IMG/VR virus record: IMGVR_UViG_3300030118_002060
Span: 1-25,432 of that record
Length of the DNA stretch: 25,432 bases
From: a virus
Reading direction: 5' to 3' (one strand)
Shown here: piece by piece, positions 20,483 to 25,432 of the stretch
Layout of the letters: each line of letters starts with the position of its first letter
How positions within the stretch are numbered: the first letter of the stretch is position 1
The notes under the pieces: generated by a model
The model's input: the letters and a program-made list of their open reading frames with translations, nothing else
The model's database searches: none
Told to the model about the DNA's origin: nothing
Made by a program: the position numbers and the translations under genes

Positions 20483-20696
20483 ACAGCGTCAGGTGTTTGA
20501 CTTTCTGCGCCTGTATCATAAAACCAAAGGCTACTACCCATCAGTGCGTGAGATTGGTGTTGGGCAGATTGATGGACAGCAAGTGATGCAGCAGCGTACC
20601 AGTCCGACATCCGTTCACCGGCATCTGTTTGCTTTGCAGGAGCGGGGCTGGATAGCCGTGTTGCCGGGCAAAGCAAGGTCAATTACAATTTTGTGA
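20457..20696 (+). CDS. LexA N-terminal-domain-like repressor without peptidase
   Basis: A 79-residue protein covering only a LexA-type winged helix: LTPKQRQVFDFLRLYHKTKGYYPSVREIG, then TSPTSVHRHLFALQERGWIAVLPGKARSITIL. The wing ending 'G-I--L-GKARSI--L' is typical of LexA DNA-binding domains. There is no S24 protease or dimerisation domain and no room for one, since the stop lies in a convergent overlap with the minus-strand gene. It may compete for LexA sites or act as a small repressor without SOS-induced self-cleavage. Start ATG 20457 overlaps RecT by 26 nt and has a purine-rich AGAAGGGGGG site. Confidence 0.8.
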   Translation: MTKAGLTPKQRQVFDFLRLYHKTKGYYPSVREIGVGQIDGQQVMQQRTSPTSVHRHLFALQERGWIAVLPGKARSITIL

Positions 20697-20922
20697 CCAG
20701 CTCCTCGTCATTTGTGTCGAGAGGTTTCATCAGGCTTACTTGATTTCGTCGAGCGCGGGGGACGGCAACCCCCCCGCCTTGATTCGTAATTTTTCTTGTT
20801 GCTTTGGGCCTGTTTTTCTTTTTTATAACACCTTGTAAACCCGCGGCTGTTTTAGCGCTCGGTTTCAAAACAAAGTTGATAAATTTTGCGAATGCCTCTG
20901 CCTGTTTATTGGGGTCAATCAT
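20683..20922 (-). CDS. Small basic protein (79 aa), last gene of the lysis operon
   Basis: A 79-residue basic protein starting in an ATGA overlap. It has a short hydrophobic helix (EAFAKFINFVLKPSAKTAAG), then a very basic stretch (KKKNRPKATRKITNQ), GGGVAVPRARR, and a polar end. No family recognised. Its last 14 bases overlap the end of the convergent LexA-like gene. A strong GC stem (20755-20777) lies in its coding sequence. Confidence 0.65.
   Translation of the reverse strand: MIDPNKQAEAFAKFINFVLKPSAKTAAGLQGVIKKKNRPKATRKITNQGGGVAVPRARRNQVSLMKPLDTNDEELVTKL
20755..20777 (+). terminator. Possible terminator of the rightward operon
   Basis: GCGGGGG (20755-20761) pairs with CCCCCGC (20771-20777) around a 9-nt loop, about 60 bases after the LexA-like stop. 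A T-run (ATTTTT) follows only about 13 bases later, so it is not a textbook site. It lies inside the opposing gene. Confidence 0.3.
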
Positions 20923-21065
20923 GCCTTTGCTCCTTTAGCCTTTTCACCAACCATCCCGTACGCAATAGCAAACGCTTGCTTGCGGGGCTTGCCTTCCTTC
21001 ATCAGGGTCATTGCCTTGGCGGCAACCTTCCGGTCAAACTCTTTTTTCTTTGCTGTCTTTGCCAT
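20919..21065 (-). CDS. Small basic protein (48 aa)
   Basis: From ATG 21065, overlapping the previous stop as TAATG, 48 codons to a TGA that overlaps the next ATG as ATGA. The sequence opens MAKTAKKKEFDRKVAAKAMT and has LMKEGKPRKQAFAIAYGMVGEKA. Short Lys-rich peptides with 'LMKEGKPRKQAFAIAY' are common in phage late regions, with no assigned role known to me. It resembles the 50-aa protein at 10133-10285 in its LMK-x-GK segment. Confidence 0.75.
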   Translation of the reverse strand: MAKTAKKKEFDRKVAAKAMTLMKEGKPRKQAFAIAYGMVGEKAKGAKA

Positions 21066-21277
21066 TACTTCTTACCTTTCAGTAAATCTTTGTCAGCTCT
21101 CCGCGCTCCACCTTTCCCACTGACAAAGGATTTAACGCGGCCCATAGCCCAACTGTGTGCGCTCTGACCGGGTCTACTGCCAGAGCTATAGAACGCCCCC
21201 AACCCTCTACGATACACCTTGTTCAGTGTGCTTTGGCTGAACCGTCCAGCGCCGGGGATGCTGTCAAATTTTGCCAT
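21065..21277 (-). CDS. Small conserved phage protein (DUF5824-like)
   Basis: A 70-residue basic protein with VYRRGLGAFYSSGSRPGQSAHSWAMGRVKSFV then GGARRADKDLL. The 'RRG-GA-YSSGSRPGQ---SWAxGRVxSF...AR-AD-DL' pattern is a widespread phage family that I associate with DUF5824; that number is from memory. Function unknown. It starts at TGATG on the preceding stop, with GGAG nine bases upstream, and ends at TAATG. Confidence 0.8.
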   Translation of the reverse strand: MAKFDSIPGAGRFSQSTLNKVYRRGLGAFYSSGSRPGQSAHSWAMGRVKSFVSGKGGARRADKDLLKGKK

Positions 21278-21459
21278 CAGGTTTTACTCCTCTGTTTGCT
21301 GATGCGGTCCATCATCGCCGGAGTCAGCATGCCCATTTTGTAAAGGCGTCGAGTCCGTTTGATTTCTGCGCGAGTTTTGTCTGGGTTCTTACTGCCGGTG
21401 ACATACTTTTTTGGGATACCGCTTTCCTTATCTTTTGGAACCTTCTCAAACCTTCTCAT
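21277..21459 (-). CDS. Small basic conserved phage protein (60 aa)
   Basis: A 60-residue basic protein: VPKDKESGIPKKYVTGSKN, then AEIKRTRRLYKMGMLTPAMMDRISKQRS. The 'GxPKKYVxG...EIKRTxxLYKxGxLTPAMMDxISKxRS' pattern recurs next to lysis and virion genes in marine phages. I associate it with a DUF family (possibly DUF5872), from memory. It begins in an ATGA overlap with the endolysin stop. Confidence 0.8.
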   Translation of the reverse strand: MRRFEKVPKDKESGIPKKYVTGSKNPDKTRAEIKRTRRLYKMGMLTPAMMDRISKQRSKT

Positions 21460-21902
21460 CCTATCAGCCCCTTCCTGTAACCATTTGCTCGGTCATACGT
21501 CAGCACTTCTTTCCTCGGCTCATGCACATAAGAGCAATGAACCCAGCCAGTATTGCCACCCGTGAAACATTCTAGGATTAGCTGGTCAAAGGGCAGGGTT
21601 TCAATAATGAACTCAGCCAGCTCCATGTTGCTGATGCCCGGCACTTCGAAGTCTGCTGCCTGTCCCTTGGCGTGTTGGCTTTTGATGTTGCTGCCGACAG
21701 CAATGCACAGCTCTGGGCAACGGTATCCAGAACTTGGGGTGAAGGGTATACCGTAATGGTCGCGCACAGGCTGTAGTATTTCGGTGCAAAGCTTTGCCAT
21801 GTTGTCGATACTTGTCTGGTCAGGGATATTGTCAATGCCCTTACGCAAAGCTGTCTGGCTCTTTGTCATTTCGGCAAGTGAGAAGTTTTCGGACAGTTTC
21901 AT
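21456..21902 (-). CDS. Endolysin, peptidase M15 family
   Basis: A 148-residue D-Ala-D-Ala carboxypeptidase / L-Ala-D-Glu-type peptidase of the M15A group. It opens LSENFSLAEMTKSQTALRKGI, has SSGYRCPEL (58-65), then SQHAKGQAADFE with zinc ligands His77 and Asp84, and TGWVHCSYV with His122. It should cut peptidoglycan cross-bridges at lysis. The start ATG 21902 overlaps the holin stop (ATGA); an in-frame extension to 22088 lies inside the holin gene and is rejected. No signal sequence, in agreement with holin-dependent release. Confidence 0.9.
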   Translation of the reverse strand: MKLSENFSLAEMTKSQTALRKGIDNIPDQTSIDNMAKLCTEILQPVRDHYGIPFTPSSGYRCPELCIAVGSNIKSQHAKGQAADFEVPGISNMELAEFIIETLPFDQLILECFTGGNTGWVHCSYVHEPRKEVLTYDRANGYRKGLIG

Positions 21903-22276
21903 TTTCGGAATCCTTTGATGCCTCGGATGCCGAAGCTCGCGCCTATGCTGGCGTACATCGCCCACTGGAACCACTCTGGTGTACGAGAAAGAGCCGCAAA
22001 GCCTTCTTCGACATACGGTTGTGTAAACGGAATAAAGCACATAGCGATTATGACAATAAACAAAATCGTCCACGCCTCGTCCTTCCAACTGTTGTCAGAG
22101 GACTGTGCCATTATCTTTTCCCAGCCAGCTTCGTGAGTGGCTGCGACTTTCATAACTTCGGCTTCGGCTTCAGCCTTTGCTTGTGCGACTCTGCCTTTAG
22201 CTTTTGTTTGCTCTATCTTCGACTCCATGAAGGAACCGGCTAGATTAGCTATAGGTCCGATAAGTGCCTGTATCAT
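21899..22276 (-). CDS. 3-TM holin (GTA holin family type)
   Basis: A 125-residue protein with an amphipathic N-terminus (MIQALIGPIANLAGSFMES), a Lys/Glu/Ala-rich helix (residues 20-50), WEKIMAQSSDNSWKDEAW, then two clear membrane segments (TILFIVIIAMCFIPF, and FQWAMYASIGASFGIRGIKG). This is the layout of the GTA-type 3-TM holins ('SWKDE--T------...GF--L---P-W---A----GASFG-R'). It would open the inner membrane for the M15 peptidase coded next, with which it overlaps by ATGA. Confidence 0.88.
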   Translation of the reverse strand: MIQALIGPIANLAGSFMESKIEQTKAKGRVAQAKAEAEAEVMKVAATHEAGWEKIMAQSSDNSWKDEAWTILFIVIIAMCFIPFTQPYVEEGFAALSRTPEWFQWAMYASIGASFGIRGIKGFRK

Positions 22277-22485
22277 TCGTCCTCCAAGATTTCCATAATC
22301 TCGCCAGCCTCAAGCCTGACCTTTAATTGTTTACATGACCACTTCTTTTCAAAATCAGCCGTGTGTCCAACATTACGTTTTATCTTGCGGCGTATGTTTA
22401 GACACTCAGACAGGTTCTTGTAAGGCGTGTACTCAACTCGCTCCTCACCTATCATCAACAGCAATACAAAAGTCATCTCAATCAT
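22273..22485 (-). CDS. Small secreted or membrane-anchored protein (70 aa)
   Basis: A 70-residue protein with a short hydrophobic N-terminus (MIEMTFVLLLMIGEE), then a soluble part with two Cys (NLSECLNIRRKIKRNVG and KKWSCKQLKVRLEAGEI). The pattern looks like an exported protein with one disulfide. Coupled by ATGA on both sides. It lies just before the holin, where spanins or lysis accessories are often found. No family recognised. Confidence 0.7.
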   Translation of the reverse strand: MIEMTFVLLLMIGEERVEYTPYKNLSECLNIRRKIKRNVGHTADFEKKWSCKQLKVRLEAGEIMEILEDE

Positions 22486-22871
22486 TTGTTAGTCAACTTT
22501 TCTATGTTGTCTTCAATCTTTGTCAAGCGCCTATCATAAAACTCCAAGACCAGTTTCTGTTGTTGATCATGTGGTGCATTACCACTTTCAATGTTTTCTG
22601 CCAGCTTTTCTAACTCTCCAGCTAAATGTTCGATCATCATAAACTGCTCTGAGTCGGCTGGCAAACTACCCATCTCACCACGCGGCCACTTAATACGGAA
22701 CTCTGTATTCATATTCAGGTCTGTCTCCATCAGAATCAGCTTATTCTCTATCGTATTTAATCTTTCAATAACACCAAAATAAGCCCATGTGCCAACTGTT
22801 GCGGCTATGAGCAACGCAATCAGGTTGCGTATGGGCATCGCCAATTCAGTGTTTTCACTTAGCTTTGGCAT
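22482..22871 (-). CDS. Membrane protein with coiled coil, possibly spanin-like
   Basis: A 129-residue protein with one membrane segment (IRNLIALLIAATVGTWAYFGVI, about 14-35) followed by a helical, heptad-like region (ERLNTIENKLILMETDLNM), a short loop, and a second helix (EHLAGELEKLAENIESG). It ends EFYDRRLTKIEDNIEKLTNK. N-in, single span and periplasmic coiled coil would fit an inner-membrane spanin, and it is near the lysis genes. No lipoprotein partner was found, so this is tentative. Lower GC than flanking genes. Confidence 0.7.
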   Translation of the reverse strand: MPKLSENTELAMPIRNLIALLIAATVGTWAYFGVIERLNTIENKLILMETDLNMNTEFRIKWPRGEMGSLPADSEQFMMIEHLAGELEKLAENIESGNAPHDQQQKLVLEFYDRRLTKIEDNIEKLTNK

Positions 22872-23113
22872 TACTCACATTTGTCCTTTCCTGCACAATC
22901 CGTAGGAAAACAATGTGCCATCATACGATAATATTCATTTTGATAAGTGGCTTTCCACATGTCTTCAGCTATCAGATATTCACACTGACTCTCTGTCATG
23001 GGCTGTTGTAAAGCAACTTGATTACCAATGTATTGCCACTCATATCCGTCAAAACCCCACATACTGATAACCATAATAAATAAGGTTTCAACGGTATGAT
23101 GCACTTCATTCAT
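22871..23113 (-). CDS. Small exported protein (80 aa)
   Basis: An 80-residue protein. Its N-terminus has a hydrophobic stretch (ETLFIMVISMWGF), then YEWQYIGNQVALQQPMTESQCEYLIAED, and ends with HCFPTDCAGKDKCE. Four Cys suggest a secreted, disulfide-bonded domain. It starts eight bases inside the preceding gene (ATGAATGA) and its stop overlaps the next ATG (TAATG). AT-rich for this genome. Unknown function. Confidence 0.65.
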   Translation of the reverse strand: MNEVHHTVETLFIMVISMWGFDGYEWQYIGNQVALQQPMTESQCEYLIAEDMWKATYQNEYYRMMAHCFPTDCAGKDKCE

Positions 23114-23276
23114 CCGTGATGATTACCCATTGAACATTGTTAGGAGTGCTTTCTGTCCTAAAATTACCAGCAAGCTCCCAGTTTATATCATCTTTTACAA
23201 CTTCTTGTTTTTCACCGCCCGTAACATGGCCGTGTATCATCGCTGCCAACATGGCCGCTATTATAATGTTTTCCAT
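23106..23276 (-). CDS. Very small exported protein (56 aa)
   Basis: From ATG 23276, 56 codons to TGA 23106, overlapping the next start by 8 nt. The N-terminus is hydrophobic (MENIIIAAMLAAMIHGHV), then a polar part (GGEKQEVVKDDINWELAGNF) and a beta-like end (NVQWVIITDE). The ribosome site is weak (AGAGTGAG). Its tight fit between neighbours, and the downstream overlap, support it. No family recognised. Confidence 0.6.
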   Translation of the reverse strand: MENIIIAAMLAAMIHGHVTGGEKQEVVKDDINWELAGNFRTESTPNNVQWVIITDE

Positions 23277-23288
23277 AATCTCACTCTG

Positions 23289-23609
23289 TTATTTCTTCGA
23301 CATCCACGCCGTCGTGCCCATATACGCGCCGACAATGCCAGCCCCACTCAAAAATATGAGGTCGGTGACTGCACCTAGACCCTCAAGTTTTTCCGCAGAG
23401 CACCACGGTGATGCTAGAAACACAGCATAACATCCCATAAATATCAAGGTATATCTGGCCATGCGTAACTGAGCCACGTTCTTACGAAGCTCCGTTTCCG
23501 TCTTTTTTATCTCTTTTATGTGACTTAGCTCCTCGTCACTGACGATGCCGTCACCATCCTCGTCGTATTCAGCGTAAACAGACTTTTCTTGTAATTTTTT
23601 CTGACTCAT
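23289..23609 (-). CDS. EF-hand membrane protein (106 aa)
   Basis: A 106-residue protein. Residues 16-27 read DEDGDGIVSDEE, a canonical 12-residue EF-hand loop (Asp16, Asp18, Asp20, Gly21, Val23, Ser24, Glu27). A helix with Lys/Glu follows (IKEIKKTETELRKNVAQLRMA), then two membrane segments (YTLIFMGCYAVFLASP, and LIFLSGAGIVGAYMGTTAW). Ca2+ binding on the cytoplasmic side of a two-span protein is a fair reading. Sea water is Ca-rich, so a calcium-sensing role at lysis or infection is thinkable but speculative. Overlaps both neighbours closely. Confidence 0.75.
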   Translation of the reverse strand: MSQKKLQEKSVYAEYDEDGDGIVSDEELSHIKEIKKTETELRKNVAQLRMARYTLIFMGCYAVFLASPWCSAEKLEGLGAVTDLIFLSGAGIVGAYMGTTAWMSKK

Positions 23610-24088
23610 AACATCACCTTAAACATCATCACAAAAAACAGAAGAGACATCAGTATGACCGCCCCAGCCATAACGATCTGCTGCATTGTATTCTCAAAAT
23701 CCTTTTGTTTCTGTATCTTTGCTTTTCTAGCAGCAGCTTCAGCCTCTTTAGCAGCTTGAATACGTCTAGCCCGCTCGTCAACTATGCTCTTCCACGTCCC
23801 GTGACCAAAACGAAGGTCCACCATGCTGGCTATCTCTCTCATCTGTTCTTGAGCTAGTTTGGCGTTTATGATTTCTTGCGCTACAGACTTGATACCAAAC
23901 TGATCTCCTACGCCCATGCCCGACTTTTTGTTTCGTTCCTGCTGTACCTGCTTTTCACCCTCAAACAGATTATCCAGATATCCCGCTATATCGGACACGT
24001 CATTAGCGGTTCCGATAGCACTCTTGATGCCATCGACCGCACTTTTAAATAAGGCAAATCCTGCTAACGCCGCACTGATTGGTTCCAT
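23606..24088 (-). CDS. Membrane-anchored protein after P22-type portal (160 aa)
   Basis: A 160-residue protein starting MEPISAALAGFALFKSAVDG, an amphipathic Ala-rich N-terminus. The middle is helical with coiled-coil character (NLFEGEKQVQQERNKKS; then INAKLAQEQMREIASMVDLRFGHGTW). A long charged helix follows (ERARRIQAAKEAEAAARKAKIQKQKDF). The last 25 residues are a membrane segment (IVMAGAVILMSLLFFVMMFKVML). Proteins of this layout follow P22-type portals in marine phages, to my recollection. Role unknown; perhaps a virion or ejection factor. It starts 12 bases after the portal stop with a GGGGG site. Confidence 0.7.
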   Translation of the reverse strand: MEPISAALAGFALFKSAVDGIKSAIGTANDVSDIAGYLDNLFEGEKQVQQERNKKSGMGVGDQFGIKSVAQEIINAKLAQEQMREIASMVDLRFGHGTWKSIVDERARRIQAAKEAEAAARKAKIQKQKDFENTMQQIVMAGAVILMSLLFFVMMFKVML

Positions 24089-24100
24089 TTAGCCCCCAAG

Positions 24101-25432
24101 CTATTGTTTCTTTAGTAGTTCTCTCTCCATTGCAGACTGAATACGTGCTTGGGTCTGTTTTTCCTGACTGGCCAGTTTCTGTTGGAATTGTGATGCCCGC
24201 ATCTGCTGGTTCTGTGCGTCAAGGTTGAGCTTGGCAGCCTCATTCTGAGCATCCGCCTGCTCTGACTGAGCTCTAATTTGTAGCTCCTGCTCTTTCAGTT
24301 TAACCAGTGGGTCTGGCCCCTGATTAGATACCTGCTGAGACATCTGCTTAACCATCTGCATACCCTCGGCAACAAACTGCGCCGTCAGGCCCTCTATGGC
24401 CAACATCTCTTCTTCTGTGGCAGCCGCACCGCCCGTAGCTTGTCTTTGTTGTATAAACTGCACCGCCGCACGTTCTCGCGCTGCAATCTTCACATGTTCC
24501 ATAACGTGCTTCTGCAAAGCCATCGCAATGGCAGGCATCCCGCCCACCATAGGTGTAGACCCAAACACCAAGTGCGCCATGATATGCGCCTCATGCTCCT
24601 GACCCTCAAACGCCTGCAACGGCACCATGTCCAAAGCGTCTATGTTTTCCTGCGCCGGATCTTTTGGTTCCGGCTCCTCATCAGGAATACGCTTCATTAT
24701 CCTGTCGGTGTCTTTTACACCCAGAGCCTCATACATGTCTTTGTAGACCTCGTACATGTTATGAAGCTCTGGGGCCGCCCCCGCCAGTTGCAGCTTGGTT
24801 TGCGCTAATGCAATCCGTTGCGCCTGACTAAACATATTGGGATCAGATACCGGAATTACATCAATCCGGTCATCAAAATCACTCGCCATCACCGCAGACT
24901 CTGCACCCTCTACGGTATACGGATACTCTTGCGGCAGGCTCTCTGACATTACCCGTGCCAGCATTTTGAACTCAATTCTCATAGCGTAGTGCAAGCGTTT
25001 ATGCACCGCACTCATCACACGAGACCCCTGTTCCAGCATCGCGATAGTCGTACCCACCGCAGCCTGCTGGTTTCCGTCTCCAACCTTCAAATCCGTAATC
25101 GTCGCGAAGCGCTGACCTGCCTGAACCACGAACCCAAGTAAGTTAAACAGCGTTGCATCGGGCCCCTTAAATGGCAGCGGCATCAGGCTGTCACGAATAG
25201 CCCCTCCGGGAGCGTCCACATCGCGAAACTCACCGGGCTGCAACGGGTCATCGTCGTCTCTGATCCGCAGTCCGCGGGCTTTGAAGCCCGCTGGGAGGTT
25301 GGACAACGTGCCAGCGTCGATTAACTGTCGCAGTGCCGCTGTGGCGGTCCGTGACAGCCCGCCAATCGTGTGAATTAGCCCTAATCCGTAAAAACCAAAG
25401 CCCGGAAGGAACTTATAATGCACAAAATACTG
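24101..25432 (-). CDS. P22-type portal protein, partial (N-terminus off right edge)
   Basis: The frame is open to the right edge and gives 443 residues; the N-terminus is missing. It reads YFVHYKFLPGFGFYGLGLIH, then LRQLIDAGTLSNLPAGFKARGLRIR, DATLFNLLGFVVQAGQRFA, AAVGTTIAMLEQGSRVMSAVHKRLHYA and DDRIDVIPVSDPNMFSQAQRIALAQTKLQLA. These are hallmarks of P22-like portals in marine phages. The tail (about 110 residues) is Gln/Ala-rich and coiled-coil-like, like a portal barrel. A full member would be about 700 or more residues, so less than two thirds is present. This is a different family from the T7-type portal at 8574-10133, which makes the pair odd. Family assignment is from recognition, not from a search. 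Confidence 0.85.
   Translation of the reverse strand, partial: QYFVHYKFLPGFGFYGLGLIHTIGGLSRTATAALRQLIDAGTLSNLPAGFKARGLRIRDDDDPLQPGEFRDVDAPGGAIRDSLMPLPFKGPDATLFNLLGFVVQAGQRFATITDLKVGDGNQQAAVGTTIAMLEQGSRVMSAVHKRLHYAMRIEFKMLARVMSESLPQEYPYTVEGAESAVMASDFDDRIDVIPVSDPNMFSQAQRIALAQTKLQLAGAAPELHNMYEVYKDMYEALGVKDTDRIMKRIPDEEPEPKDPAQENIDALDMVPLQAFEGQEHEAHIMAHLVFGSTPMVGGMPAIAMALQKHVMEHVKIAARERAAVQFIQQRQATGGAAATEEEMLAIEGLTAQFVAEGMQMVKQMSQQVSNQGPDPLVKLKEQELQIRAQSEQADAQNEAAKLNLDAQNQQMRASQFQQKLASQEKQTQARIQSAMERELLKKQ

Noticed and set aside
1-25432. Window as a complete circular genome
   Set aside because: Joining base 25432 to base 1 puts the left-edge gene into a stop after about 18 codons and leaves the portal without its N-terminal part.
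1-25432. tRNA genes, CRISPR arrays, IS elements, att core sites
   Set aside because: No cloverleaf with a T-loop signature, no regularly spaced repeats, no transposase with terminal repeats, and no duplicated core next to the recombinase were seen by eye.

Overview
The window looks like part of a tailed-phage genome with a T7-type (podovirus) virion. It is tightly packed, has almost no intergenic DNA, and its genes are chained by ATGA, TAATG and TGATG overlaps. Family types (a YqaJ/RecT pair, small basic proteins, a Bbp19-like protein, a GTA-type 3-TM holin, a P22-type portal with small membrane proteins) recall phages of marine, probably alphaproteobacterial, hosts. The host is inference only. 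No tRNA, rRNA, CRISPR array, IS element or host housekeeping gene was seen, and no stretch above about 200 bases lacks a gene.

Layout. (A) Positions 1-17016, all minus strand, read right to left. First come control and nucleic-acid genes: a ribbon-helix-helix regulator, a DUF1064 nuclease-like protein, a DnaA domain-IV protein, a PD-(D/E)XK-like protein, a Cys-rich peptide, an adenine-methyltransferase-like protein and a winged-helix replication initiator. Packaging and virion genes follow: TerS, TerL, gp13-like protein, small basic proteins, portal, Bbp19-like protein, scaffold, major capsid, decoration protein, tail tubes A and B, and three internal/ejection proteins, the last cut by the left edge. 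(B) Positions 17147-20696, plus strand: serine recombinase, unknown protein, small membrane protein, YqaJ exonuclease, RecT annealing protein and a LexA DNA-binding-domain protein. (C) Positions 20683-25432, minus strand and convergent with B: the C-terminal 443 codons of a second, P22-type portal (cut by the right edge), six small mostly membrane or secreted proteins, a 3-TM holin, an M15 peptidase endolysin and four small basic proteins.

Replication. The initiator gene carries three 16-bp inverted-repeat iterons in its linker-coding region, bracketed by two consensus DnaA boxes (14180-14340). This resembles the lambda O/ori arrangement. A fourth copy of the iteron lies upstream of the capsid gene. 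The phage also encodes a DnaA domain-IV protein, which may be reached by -1 slippage from DUF1064 at an A8 run. No polymerase or helicase is in the window, so use of host machinery is likely but unproven.

Most worth a second look: the candidate origin and its dispersed fourth iteron; a compact, predicted three-way-junction RNA between scaffold and capsid genes, flanked by 14-nt direct repeats; two portal genes of different families in one window; the possible DUF1064-DnaA frameshift fusion; and a phage membrane protein with a canonical EF-hand loop. The window is not a closed circle: joining its ends does not restore either edge gene.
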